From Flavobacteriales bacterium (lineage in GTDB: Bacteria; Bacteroidota; Bacteroidia; Flavobacteriales; Flavobacteriaceae): 55,140 bases of DNA. Where the stretch lies: assembly GCA_004214185.1 (NCBI GenBank), contig SGZG01000005.1, positions 1 to 55,140 of the forward strand, read 5' to 3'. Below the pieces are notes generated by a model that made no database searches, was not told the origin of the DNA, and worked only from the letters and a program-made list of their open reading frames with translations. Shown one piece after another: positions 8,246-16,395 of this stretch (position 1 is the first letter of the stretch; each line of letters begins with the position of its first letter). The position numbers and the translations under genes are program-made.

Positions 8246-9801
8246 AGTTTTTTAAATTCTATTGATTTTTCAATTCTTTCATAAATAGATGAAGCGTATT
8301 TATTGTTTCTATCCATAACGAAAGTTACAACTTGTAAACCTCCATTTTCAGAAAACACCAAGCTCATATATTCTTTTTTTACATTTTCTTGTTCATTGTT
8401 TTCGTAATCGAATGATCCAAAAAACTTTAGAGATTTTACCCCCTCTTCTGTTAAAAACTCTTCTACTTGAGTCAAAATATTTGAACCTTTTTTACTTTTG
8501 ATATTGTTCAAAATTAAGGCTTGATAATCTTCATCTTCTGAAAATGGCTTTGTAAAAACTGAAATATAAACAGGATAATCTAAATTTTGAAATTCAAATA
8601 ATTGGCCAGAATCAGATTTAGATCTTTTTAAAACATCTGGTGTTACCAAGTTAATTGGATATGCCCCATAACTACTTTCAATCCAATTTTGCTTGTTTAA
8701 TAGATCCTTTGTGTCATTTCCAATTATAAAATCTTTTGTACTCTGTAATCCAAAAATTGAGATTAAGCCTATAACTGAAATCCCAAAAAATACACCAAAC
8801 CATTTTAATCCTTTTTTAAATAACTTCTGACGATTCTCCTCTTTTAATTTTAATTGATATATTTCACTCTTCAACAACTCCTCTTCAGTTGGCTTAGGAA
8901 TAGCTTTTTTAGTGTCAATTAAAATGGATTTCACAAGCTTTTTATCTTGAACTGCCGTATCAAGTCCTGGATTAGATTTGGCAAATTTTACTAAATCTGC
9001 ATTATTAAGAACAGATTTAAAATTGTTTAAGGTTTCTTTACCAATGTCTAACTTTCCTGAGTCTTTAAGTAATTCTAATTTATTTAAAAGTTCATTAGTA
9101 GTACTTTCAATTGCATCAACCTTAACTTCTTTCTCATAATATGACTTTACAATTTCAGTCAATTTTGAATAATACAATTTATAATTCTGCTTGTTGTTTT
9201 TTTCTGTCAGTTCTAAAAATTTTAATGCTTTTATAGCCTGCTCCAATGGTGGTATGATCTCTTCTTTTGAGTCTTTAAACCAATTAGACTGCCTAAAGAT
9301 TATAATTAGCAAAAAAACCATAAGACCAATAGAAATAACAATAAAATATTTTTTCCACCATCCTTCAGTATTTTTTTCGACTGCAATAATATTTTTGATA
9401 TCAAAAAATTTCTTGCTTACAGTATCAACCTTAACATTTGAAACATTAATTATAATAGAGTCTTTAGTTCTTAAGATTTGATTATTAATATTTAGGGGTG
9501 CAATAAGAGGAAATGATCCTGGCTCAAAACTAGTTATTGAATATTTTTTAATTAGACGATATTTATTATTAGTCAATATTGTATCGAAGTCATATTCTTC
9601 AAGAATTTCAAAAGGCAGGTTTATTTTTTGGAGTTTAAAATTTAAAGTCTCTATTGAGTCTAAAGCAAAACTAAATTCATATCTAATCTCTTCACCAACT
9701 TTTATAGAATCTGTATCTACTTTGGATTCAATAAGAAAAGACTGAGAAAATGCCTTTGTACTTAATAAAAGAAAAATTAATACTATTTTAAACCTAACCA
9801 C
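8242..9801 (-). CDS. Uncharacterised two-helix membrane protein of the Bat operon (BatD-like N-terminus)
   Basis: A 519-residue protein between the DUF58 and batA genes, a position usually held by a poorly characterised protein in Bacteroidota Bat operons. A signal peptide (1-19) precedes a beta-rich domain (20-145) that resembles the N-terminus of BatD (VDTDSIKVGEEIRYEF). Then come a membrane helix (about 153-169), a helical segment (about 180-300), a second membrane helix (about 333-350) and a C-terminal domain (about 370-519). The start is GTG at 9799-9801: no ATG follows nearby and GTG puts the signal peptide in frame. It overlaps DUF58 by 8 bases and batA by 4. I know of no assigned function. 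Confidence 0.8.
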   Translation of the reverse strand: MVRFKIVLIFLLLSTKAFSQSFLIESKVDTDSIKVGEEIRYEFSFALDSIETLNFKLQKINLPFEILEEYDFDTILTNNKYRLIKKYSITSFEPGSFPLIAPLNINNQILRTKDSIIINVSNVKVDTVSKKFFDIKNIIAVEKNTEGWWKKYFIVISIGLMVFLLIIIFRQSNWFKDSKEEIIPPLEQAIKALKFLELTEKNNKQNYKLYYSKLTEIVKSYYEKEVKVDAIESTTNELLNKLELLKDSGKLDIGKETLNNFKSVLNNADLVKFAKSNPGLDTAVQDKKLVKSILIDTKKAIPKPTEEELLKSEIYQLKLKEENRQKLFKKGLKWFGVFFGISVIGLISIFGLQSTKDFIIGNDTKDLLNKQNWIESSYGAYPINLVTPDVLKRSKSDSGQLFEFQNLDYPVYISVFTKPFSEDEDYQALILNNIKSKKGSNILTQVEEFLTEEGVKSLKFFGSFDYENNEQENVKKEYMSLVFSENGGLQVVTFVMDRNNKYASSIYERIEKSIEFKKL

Positions 9802-10678
9802 GATTTTTAAAATAATTTAATAGTTTTTTTATATAACTTTCATCTGTTCTACAACTAATAGTTCCTGCTCCATTTCTTGTAAAAACATCGTTAAATTTTT
9901 TGAAATTCATAAACATCTGATTTTTATAATTTTTTCTTATTTTACTTGAAGAAGTGTCTATTAATTTAATTTCTCCTAATTCCTGATCAAACATTTGTAC
10001 TAATCCTAAGTTTGGAATAAATTCCTCTAATTTATCATAGACTTTAATCCCAGTTAAATCATGTTTCTTAGAAACAATTTTTAAGGATTTTTCATAATCT
10101 GAAGAAATAAAATCTGATAAAAGAAATGCTATAGATTTCTTTTTCATTACTTTATTTAAGAACTCCAGGGCAGAATTAATATCAGTTTTTTTACTATAAG
10201 GTTTAAATTCAATAAGTTCTCTTATAATTCTTAGCACGTGAGTTTTGCCTTTACTTGGAGGGATATACAGCTCTATTTGATCACTAAATAAAATTAATCC
10301 AACTTTATCATTATTTTGGAGAGCTGAAAAGGCTAAAGTGGCTGAAATTTCTGTTAGTATATTTTTTTTTAATGCACTATCTGTTCCAAATAAAGCTGAA
10401 CTACTAACGTCAACTATTAACATTAAAGTAAGTTCCCTTTCTTCTTCAAAAACTTTGACAAATGGTTCATTATAGCGAGCGGTTACGTTCCAGTCAATTG
10501 TTCTTACATCATCTCCGAACTGATAACTTCGAACCTCACTGAAAGTCATTCCCCTCCCTTTGAATGCACTATGATATTCACCACCAAAAATATTATTACT
10601 TAATCTTCTGGTTTTGATTTCAATTTTTCTGACTTTTTTTAATAATTCCTTGGTTTCCAAAATATTGAAATTAATCAA
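9794..10678 (-). CDS. DUF58 domain protein (MoxR-associated)
   Basis: A soluble 294-residue DUF58 protein, the usual partner of MoxR ATPases. The conserved stretch GRGMTFSEVRSYQFGDDVR then TIDWNVTARYNEPFVKVFEE (about residues 41-80) is diagnostic. The following IVDVSSSALFGT belongs to a degenerate vWA fold. No membrane helix or signal peptide is seen. No ATG lies at the 5' end: the frame begins with TTG at 10676-10678, and a second TTG at 10658-10660 (LETKELLKKVRK) is equally possible, shortening the protein by 6 residues. It is 18 bases after moxR and overlaps the next gene by 8. Confidence 0.88.
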   Translation of the reverse strand: MINFNILETKELLKKVRKIEIKTRRLSNNIFGGEYHSAFKGRGMTFSEVRSYQFGDDVRTIDWNVTARYNEPFVKVFEEERELTLMLIVDVSSSALFGTDSALKKNILTEISATLAFSALQNNDKVGLILFSDQIELYIPPSKGKTHVLRIIRELIEFKPYSKKTDINSALEFLNKVMKKKSIAFLLSDFISSDYEKSLKIVSKKHDLTGIKVYDKLEEFIPNLGLVQMFDQELGEIKLIDTSSSKIRKNYKNQMFMNFKKFNDVFTRNGAGTISCRTDESYIKKLLNYFKNRG

Positions 10679-10696
10679 TAAAACTTGATTATTATT

Positions 10697-11692
10697 TTAA
10701 GGCACTTCGACCTGATTGACTATCTTATTTATAATATCTTCAGAGTTTATACTCTCAGCTTCAGCCTCATACGTAAGACCTATTCTATGTCGTAAAACGT
10801 CATGAATTACTGCTCTAACATCCTCTGGGACAACATACCCTCTTCTTTTGATAAATGCGTAACATCTAGCTGCGTTAGCAAGATTAATACTACCTCTGGG
10901 TGAAGCTCCAAAACTAATCAAAGGTTTTAATTCGTCTAAACCATATTTTTCAGGATACCTTGTTGCAAATACAAGATCTAAAATATACTTTTCAATCTTT
11001 TCATCCATATAAACCATTCTAACAGAATCTTGGGCTTTTATTATTTGCTTAATCGTTACAACAGGTTTTACTTTCTCAAAACTGTTATTAATATTTGCTC
11101 TAACTATTAACTGTTCATCCTCTAACTTTGGGTAATCAATAATTGTTTTTAACATAAACCTATCAACTTGAGCTTCAGGTAGAGGGTAAGTACCCTCTTG
11201 TTCAACTGGATTTTGAGTAGCCATTACTAAAAAAGGAGGTGTTAACTTGAATGTAGAATCCCCTATTGTGACTTGTTTTTCTTGCATTGATTCTAAAAGA
11301 GCTGATTGCACTTTAGCAGGAGCTCTGTTAATTTCATCCGCTAAAACAAAATTTGCAAAAATGGGCCCTTTTTTTATTGAAAAATCATTTTCTTTCATGT
11401 TGTAAATCATTGTACCAATAACATCAGCAGGCAATAGATCAGGTGTAAACTGAATTCTGCTAAAACTCCCCTTTACTGCTTTACTTAAAGTGTTAATTGC
11501 TAATGTTTTAGCTAGGCCAGGAACTCCCTCAAGTAAAATGTGGCCTTGGCCTAATAATCCAATTAAAAGTCTTTCAATCATGTGTTTTTGGCCAACAATT
11601 ACCTTGTTTATTTCTAATAATAATAAATCGATAAAAGCACTCTCTTTTTCTATGATTTCATTTATCTCTTTAATGTCAATTTCTTTACTCAT
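10697..11692 (-). CDS. moxR: MoxR family AAA+ ATPase
   Basis: First gene of the Bat operon. The 331-residue AAA+ ATPase has Walker A GVPGLAKT (56-63), Walker B LVLADEINRAP (about 131-141), the sensor 1 region ATQNPVEQEGTYPLPEAQ, and a C-terminal lid helix with a sensor 2 arginine in GASPRGSINLA. Members act as chaperone-like remodelling ATPases, often with vWA proteins as partners; here those would be DUF58, BatA and BatB (inference). The ATG at 11690-11692 gives a full-length product. The 96 bases upstream hold an inverted repeat and a weak promoter match, so transcription probably begins there. Confidence 0.94.
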   Translation of the reverse strand: MSKEIDIKEINEIIEKESAFIDLLLLEINKVIVGQKHMIERLLIGLLGQGHILLEGVPGLAKTLAINTLSKAVKGSFSRIQFTPDLLPADVIGTMIYNMKENDFSIKKGPIFANFVLADEINRAPAKVQSALLESMQEKQVTIGDSTFKLTPPFLVMATQNPVEQEGTYPLPEAQVDRFMLKTIIDYPKLEDEQLIVRANINNSFEKVKPVVTIKQIIKAQDSVRMVYMDEKIEKYILDLVFATRYPEKYGLDELKPLISFGASPRGSINLANAARCYAFIKRRGYVVPEDVRAVIHDVLRHRIGLTYEAEAESINSEDIINKIVNQVEVP

Positions 11693-11739
11693 ATTAATAT
11701 TTATTTCTTTATAAAATTACTCATTAAACTAAGGGGGTG

Positions 11740-11769
11740 CAATTTGAATAAAAAAAATGATTCAAATTG
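11740..11769. repeat. Inverted repeat between nadD and moxR
   Basis: CAATTTGAA (11740-11748) and its exact complement TTCAAATTG (11761-11769) are separated by 12 bases. The element lies 3' of nadD and 5' of moxR, both on the minus strand. It could form an RNA stem after nadD or serve as a binding site upstream of moxR; no U-run follows on the minus strand, so a terminator is unlikely. Its outer part supplies a possible -33 ATTG, 20 bases from TAATTTTA (11712-11719, minus), a weak match to the Bacteroidota -7 element. Confidence 0.4.
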
Positions 11770-11788
11770 TTAATAATTGGTTAAATAT

Positions 11789-12370
11789 TTAACAGACCTT
11801 ATTATTATTTAGTAACATTTCCTCAATTTCTTGTGGTACTAAATTTGAAATTGAAATGTTTTTTTCAATATTGTTTCGTATTAAAGTTGATGAAATTTCC
11901 ATGATTGGAGCGTCGTAAAGGTTTACGTTTGGATGATCTAATAATTTACTCTTTTTATTAACCTCACTTTTTCTTGGGTAAACACATATTTTATGATCTA
12001 GAATGAGACTATAATTACTCCACAAATGAAGGGTATTTAAATTATCCTGACCTAAAATAATTGTAAAATCTTTTTCTGGATATTCTTTGGTTAAAAACTC
12101 AAGTGTTTCGGATGTATTGAAAGGTGGGTTTAAATTAAATTCTACATCGGAACATATAATATTTTCGTTTTTTTTGCAGTAGCTGTCAATAATTTTAAAC
12201 CTTTTATAATAATTCGAAACCTTATTTGCTTTCTTGAATGGACTCAGTGGGGTTATAACTAGCCAAATTTTATCAAGATTAAGTTTAGTTAAAAAATATT
12301 TAGCAATTGAAATGTGTCCATTATGTAAAGGATCAAAAGTTCCAAAAAACAAACCAATACTTTTATCCAT
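11789..12370 (-). CDS. nadD: Nicotinate-nucleotide adenylyltransferase
   Basis: Adenylates nicotinate mononucleotide in NAD biosynthesis; cytosolic. The 193-residue protein carries the nucleotidyltransferase motif GTFDPLHNGH (10-19) and a C-terminal ISSTLIR motif matching the family ISSTxIR. Both the length and the motifs are typical of NadD. It overlaps the 3' end of gmk by 8 bases, forming a tight yicC–gmk–nadD unit, an arrangement common in Flavobacteriaceae. The 96 bases downstream separate it from moxR. Confidence 0.94.
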   Translation of the reverse strand: MDKSIGLFFGTFDPLHNGHISIAKYFLTKLNLDKIWLVITPLSPFKKANKVSNYYKRFKIIDSYCKKNENIICSDVEFNLNPPFNTSETLEFLTKEYPEKDFTIILGQDNLNTLHLWSNYSLILDHKICVYPRKSEVNKKSKLLDHPNVNLYDAPIMEISSTLIRNNIEKNISISNLVPQEIEEMLLNNNKVC

Positions 12371-12938
12371 TAATCAAAAATTTTTTGACAACATCATAAG
12401 ACTCCTTTTTTGCTACTTCCAAATTATCATTTGTTAAAGTTAAATCAAACTCGGGTTCTCTTAAAATTTCTAATTCTGCTTTTAAAACTCTTGACTGAAT
12501 TGATTTTAACGAATCTGAGTCTCTTGAAACTAATCTTTGTCTTAGTATATCAATGCTTGGTGGTTTGACAAAAACTGACAAAGCATCATCTTTAAAAAAA
12601 TTTTTTAACTTAATTCCTCCAACCACATCAATATCAAAAATAACATTCTGAATTTTTAATAATTTAGAGACTTCTTCTTTTAAAGTTCCATAAAAAATAT
12701 CTTTATAAACTTCCTCATACTCTAGTAATAAATCATTTTTTATTAATTTATTAAACTCTTTTTTTGATTTAAAAAAATAATCTTTTCCGTCAACTTCTCC
12801 AGTTCTTTTATTTCTAGTAGTTGCAGAGACAGAAAAGCTTAAATTAAGATCAGCTTTATGCAATAAATCTTTAACTAAAGTTGTTTTCCCACTTCCGGAT
12901 GGGGCTGAAAAAATGATACATTTACCAAAATTTTTCAT
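12363..12938 (-). CDS. gmk: Guanylate kinase
   Basis: Phosphorylates GMP to GDP with ATP. The 191-residue protein opens with the P-loop SAPSGSGKTT (11-20). It contains the GMP-binding segment reading SATTRNKRTGEVDGKDYFF (38-56) and the later DIDVVGG, all in family order. The ATG at 12936-12938 forms an ATGA overlap with the yicC stop, so translation is probably coupled, and the 3' end overlaps nadD by 8 bases. Confidence 0.95.
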   Translation of the reverse strand: MKNFGKCIIFSAPSGSGKTTLVKDLLHKADLNLSFSVSATTRNKRTGEVDGKDYFFKSKKEFNKLIKNDLLLEYEEVYKDIFYGTLKEEVSKLLKIQNVIFDIDVVGGIKLKNFFKDDALSVFVKPPSIDILRQRLVSRDSDSLKSIQSRVLKAELEILREPEFDLTLTNDNLEVAKKESYDVVKKFLING

Positions 12939-13789
12939 AAAACATTTAATAGTTGTTCTTTGATTTTTTCAAGACTGTTTTTCATTTCAACTACGTGCAC
13001 CTGAATAGTTGAATAATTCGCTTTTGATCCAATGGTGTTAATTTCTCTACCAATTTCTTGACTTATAAATCCAAGTTTTTTTCCTTTTTGAGCCTCATCG
13101 GATGTAATTTCTTTTTTAAAAAAATCTAGGTGACTCTCGAGTCTCACTATTTCTTCATTAATATCATATTTTTCTAAATAATAAATTAACTCTTGCTCAA
13201 ATCGATCTGTATTAAACTCTATTTCTAAATCCTTAAAACTTTTTCTAAGTCTATTTTTTATGGATTCTATTCTTTTTGGAGCTAATAAGATGACTTCTTC
13301 AAGGTTATTTTTTATTACTAGTAGCTGATTTAAGAGATCGATTTCTAAAACCTCTCCTTCTTTTTTTCTAAAATCAATCACTTCTTCAGATGCCTTTTCA
13401 ATTTTATTTATCAATTGTTTTTTATCAGAGGGGCTAATTTCTAAATTTTGTTTAGAAAAAGTGTCTGGGAGTTTTACAGCAATTTTTAAAAGTTCTATCT
13501 CATCAGCCTTAACAACAGAATTAAGTTCATTTATATATTCTTTGATAATATTTTTATTAATTTTTGCAAAAGATTCTTCAGTAGAAAGCGATATTTTGAA
13601 TTCTATTTTACCTCTAAAAAAAACTGAAGACAAAAAAGATCTTAATTCATTTTCAATAGATCTAAAAAAAGGATGAATATTGAAACTAATATCTAAATTC
13701 TTGCTATTTAAGGATTTTATCTCAATCGTGATTTCGCCCAATTCAGAATTATAAGCAGATTTTCCAAATCCGGTCATTGATTGTAACAT
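12935..13789 (-). CDS. yicC: YicC family endoribonuclease-like protein
   Basis: A 284-residue YicC family protein. The N-terminus MLQSMTGFGKSAY is the family hallmark. The C-terminal part (DUF1732) includes LIYYLEKYDINEEIVRLES and GKKLGFISQEIGREINTIG, both strongly conserved blocks. YicC of E. coli is reported to be an endoribonuclease; activity here is inferred. It heads the yicC–gmk–nadD unit and is preceded by a good -7 promoter element only five bases before the ATG. Confidence 0.92.
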   Translation of the reverse strand: MLQSMTGFGKSAYNSELGEITIEIKSLNSKNLDISFNIHPFFRSIENELRSFLSSVFFRGKIEFKISLSTEESFAKINKNIIKEYINELNSVVKADEIELLKIAVKLPDTFSKQNLEISPSDKKQLINKIEKASEEVIDFRKKEGEVLEIDLLNQLLVIKNNLEEVILLAPKRIESIKNRLRKSFKDLEIEFNTDRFEQELIYYLEKYDINEEIVRLESHLDFFKKEITSDEAQKGKKLGFISQEIGREINTIGSKANYSTIQVHVVEMKNSLEKIKEQLLNVL

Positions 13790-13794
13790 GAATG

Positions 13795-13802
13795 CAAATT
13801 TA
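13795..13802 (-). promoter_or_regulatory. Putative -7 promoter element of yicC
   Basis: On the minus strand the bases read TAAATTTG, an exact match to the Bacteroidota -7 consensus TAnnTTTG. It is followed by CATTC and the yicC ATG, implying a very short leader or leaderless mRNA. No convincing -33 TTTG is seen at the usual 17-23 base spacing. Confidence 0.45.
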
Positions 13803-13816
13803 CAAAAAAGTAGGGC

Positions 13817-14545
13817 TTACTCTAATTTCCTAATCCATATATTTCTAAAGCTTAATGGAATACAACAATGATCTTGTAACATTATGGGAGCATCTCCGTG
13901 AGGAGAGTATCTTGGTTTTCCAACATTTGTAGTAGTTCCTTTAATTTCAACATGGTTTTGAATTAGAACTCCATTGTGAAAAACAGTAAAGAAACCAGGT
14001 TTTTCAAGTTCTTTATTTTTAAATTTTGGAGCAGTAAAAATTATATCGTATGATTGCCAATCCCCAGGCTTTCTGGAAACATTTACAAGAGGAATGTGTT
14101 GTTTGTAAACTGAACCCGCTTGCCCGTTTACATATGTTGGGTTTTTATAACTGTCTAAAATTTGTATTTCATAATTTTTCTGTAGAAATACCCCACTATT
14201 GGATCTACTTTGATCCTTATGCTTTTCTAAATTTTCTGTGCCTGTACGCCATTCTATGTGTAACTGTACAGATCCAAAAGATTCTTTAGTAAAAATTGAC
14301 CCTTTACCATTTACAACTGTCATAGAACCATCTTCATTTATTGTCCATCCTGGTTCTTTGTTGCCCCAGGTTTCCCACTTTGAAAAGTCAGAACCGTCAA
14401 ACAAAACAATTGCATCACTTGGGGGTGAGAAATTAGAAAAAGAATTTACTTCATTAGGGATAGGCTCCCAAACTTCTGTCAATTTACTTTGAGAATAAAT
14501 AACATGGTAACCAATGAAAAATAAAAAACACAAAAGATTCTTCAT
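13817..14545 (-). CDS. DUF1080 (3-keto-disaccharide hydrolase-type) secreted protein
   Basis: A 242-residue exported protein: a signal peptide (MKNLLCFLFFIGYHVIYSQ) and one DUF1080 domain, a concanavalin-like beta sandwich. Diagnostic pieces are IVLFDGSDFSKWETWG (about 47-62), SVQLHIEWRTG, SNSGVFLQKNYEIQILDSYK and QDHCCIPLSFRNIWIR at the C-terminus. The family includes 3-keto-glycoside hydrolases and many uncharacterised members, so the substrate is unknown. It lies 2 bases after a cytochrome c lipoprotein gene, suggesting a shared role in periplasmic sugar oxidation or breakdown (inference). Confidence 0.85.
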   Translation of the reverse strand: MKNLLCFLFFIGYHVIYSQSKLTEVWEPIPNEVNSFSNFSPPSDAIVLFDGSDFSKWETWGNKEPGWTINEDGSMTVVNGKGSIFTKESFGSVQLHIEWRTGTENLEKHKDQSRSNSGVFLQKNYEIQILDSYKNPTYVNGQAGSVYKQHIPLVNVSRKPGDWQSYDIIFTAPKFKNKELEKPGFFTVFHNGVLIQNHVEIKGTTTNVGKPRYSPHGDAPIMLQDHCCIPLSFRNIWIRKLE

Positions 14546-14547
14546 GA

Positions 14548-15030
14548 CTAAAGTGTTCTAAAGTATTCGGCAAGTTTTTTAGCCTCTTCAACTGTAAGAT
14601 TTTGATTTATCATTATGATGTTATTGTATTCTTTTAATAAAGCGACAGCAATTGGATCCTCTTTGAGCATTTGATCAGGGTTTAGCATTATGTTCATTAC
14701 CCATTCCGGACTCCTCCTATCATATATTCCCTTCATTGCTGGACCTATTAATCTTCTATTTGCATTATGACAAGCAGTACATTTAGCATCAAAAATTTGT
14801 TTGCCCTCAGAAGCAAGGGCTTGGTTAATTTCTGTTTCAAAAATATGTTCTTTAATTGGTCCTAAACCTTTATTATTTAAATCAACAGGTGTAATATTAT
14901 TAGACTGCTTGATCTCTTTTTTTTCAGTTTTTGTTCTTTTATAAATTGTCTTTTCTTCAGGTTTTGTTGAATTTCCACATCCTGATAAAACAAATATTAA
15001 AAGAAGAATTGATAATTTTAAAACTTTCAT
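14548..15030 (-). CDS. Monohaem c-type cytochrome lipoprotein
   Basis: A 160-residue lipoprotein: the signal MKVLKLSILLLIFVLSGC places the lipobox cysteine at residue 18. After a charged linker comes a class I cytochrome c domain with the haem motif C84-T-A-C87-H88 and downstream methionines, including the one in GPAMKGIYDRR, that could supply the sixth ligand. The frame has a GTG one codon upstream, but the ATG at 15028-15030 gives a clean signal peptide. It is upstream of, and nearly abuts, the DUF1080 gene; the cytochrome may take electrons from a periplasmic dehydrogenase (inference). Confidence 0.87.
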   Translation of the reverse strand: MKVLKLSILLLIFVLSGCGNSTKPEEKTIYKRTKTEKKEIKQSNNITPVDLNNKGLGPIKEHIFETEINQALASEGKQIFDAKCTACHNANRRLIGPAMKGIYDRRSPEWVMNIMLNPDQMLKEDPIAVALLKEYNNIIMINQNLTVEEAKKLAEYFRTL

Positions 15031-15194
15031 CACGTTATTTTATTTAAAATTAAGTATTAATGATTTTTTATAAAAGAAATTTAGATTAAACTAACTTTTA
15101 GAGAGTTCAATTTCAAACTCTTGAACAGTTTTTGTAGAATTTCCAACAAAAACTTTAATGTATAATATATATTTGATAAACCAATTATGATAAA
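15031..15194. promoter_or_regulatory. Divergent intergenic region, cytochrome c / cystathionine gamma-synthase family gene
   Basis: 164 AT-rich bases between divergent genes. On the plus strand TATATTTG (15168-15175) matches the -7 consensus TAnnTTTG, 19 bases before the ATG at 15195. The nearest TTTG (15131-15134) is 33 bases further away, too far for a normal -33. GTTCAA (15105-15110) and TTGAAC (15121-15126) form a short inverted repeat with a 10-base gap. No RNA gene or small coding sequence is supported. Confidence 0.4.
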
Positions 15195-16334
15195 ATGAAA
15201 TTCAATACAAAAACTATTCATGGAGGGCAGATATTGGAAAAAGGATACAATGCTGTTATGCCACCTATATACCAAACATCAACTTATGCTCAAAAAAGTC
15301 CAGGAACCCACAAAGGTTTTGAATATAGTAGAACTCACAATCCCACTAGAACAGCTTTGGAGAACTCGCTCGCAAGTATTGAAAATGGGAAATATGGTCT
15401 TGCTTTCGGCTCAGGACTTGCTGCTATCGATGCTGTTCTGAAACTACTCAAACCCGGTGATGAAGTAATTTCAACTAATGATCTTTATGGCGGATCATAC
15501 AGACTATTTACCAAAATTTTTGAAAAATATGGGCTAGTTTTTCATTTTATAAATATGCAAGATTTAAGTGATATTGAAAAACTTGTAAATAAAAAAACTA
15601 AATTAATTTGGGTTGAAACACCTACAAATCCCATGATGAACGTGGTAGATATTTCTGCATTGAGTTTGGTTGCGAAAAAATATGAAATTTTATTAGGTGT
15701 AGATAATACTTTTGCAACTCCATACCTTCAACAGCCTTTAAAATTGGGGGCTGACATTGTAATGCATTCAGCTACAAAATATCTTGCTGGACACAGTGAC
15801 GTAATACTAGGTGCACTGGTAGTAGATAATAAAGAACTTTCCGAAAAACTTTATTTCATCCAAAATGCTAGTGGTGCTATATGCGGTCCTATGGACAGTT
15901 TTTTAACTTTAAGAGGAATAAAAACCTTGCATGTAAGAATGCAAAGGCATTGCGAAAATGCTCACACTGTTGCTAATTTTCTAAACGATCACCCTAAAAT
16001 TGAGAAAGTTTATTGGCCTGGTCTAAAATCTCATACAAATCATAATATTGCAATAGATCAAATGAAAGATTTCGGTGCTATGATTTCTTTTACTACAAAA
16101 GGGAATGATTATGAAAAATCAATTAAAATCATTGAATCTTTAAAGATTTTTACTCTTGCTGAATCTCTTGGTGGGGTTGAAAGTTTAGCGGGTCATCCGG
16201 CTTCAATGACACATGCATCTATTCCTAAATTAGAAAGAGAAAAAACTGGTGTTGTTGATTCATTGATTAGACTAAGTGTAGGGATTGAAGATTCTGAAGA
16301 TTTAATCCAAGACTTAAATCAAGCCATCAGTTAG
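15195..16334 (+). CDS. Cystathionine gamma-synthase/lyase family PLP enzyme
   Basis: A 379-residue enzyme of the Cys/Met metabolism PLP family. The PLP lysine is K195 in HSATKYLAGHSD. EYSRTHNPTR (43-52) supplies phosphate-binding residues from the neighbouring subunit, and D170 in GVDNTFATPY binds the pyridine nitrogen. SLGGVESLAGHPASMTH near the C-terminus is typical of cystathionine gamma-synthases and lyases. It could act in transsulfuration either toward methionine (MetB) or from cystathionine to cysteine (MccB-like); sequence alone does not decide. It stands alone, with its own probable promoter. Confidence 0.88.
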   Translation: MKFNTKTIHGGQILEKGYNAVMPPIYQTSTYAQKSPGTHKGFEYSRTHNPTRTALENSLASIENGKYGLAFGSGLAAIDAVLKLLKPGDEVISTNDLYGGSYRLFTKIFEKYGLVFHFINMQDLSDIEKLVNKKTKLIWVETPTNPMMNVVDISALSLVAKKYEILLGVDNTFATPYLQQPLKLGADIVMHSATKYLAGHSDVILGALVVDNKELSEKLYFIQNASGAICGPMDSFLTLRGIKTLHVRMQRHCENAHTVANFLNDHPKIEKVYWPGLKSHTNHNIAIDQMKDFGAMISFTTKGNDYEKSIKIIESLKIFTLAESLGGVESLAGHPASMTHASIPKLEREKTGVVDSLIRLSVGIEDSEDLIQDLNQAIS

Positions 16335-16395
16335 TTCTAAAAAATTATTTGATTAACTTAGATACATATTCTATCATTTAATAATTGTTTTTATT

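Noticed and set aside
9794-11692. MoxR plus vWA genes considered as a possible defence or ternary conflict system.
   Set aside because: Gene order and domain content are those of the known Bat (aerotolerance) operon; no nuclease, protease effector or toxin gene is present.
15088-15190. A minus-strand frame in the cytochrome c / cystathionine gamma-synthase gap ending in protein-like text (TKTVQEFEIELSKS, then a stop).
   Set aside because: About 33 codons with no usable start codon, overlapping the likely promoter of the plus-strand gene. It may be chance or a gene remnant, but the evidence is too thin to call.
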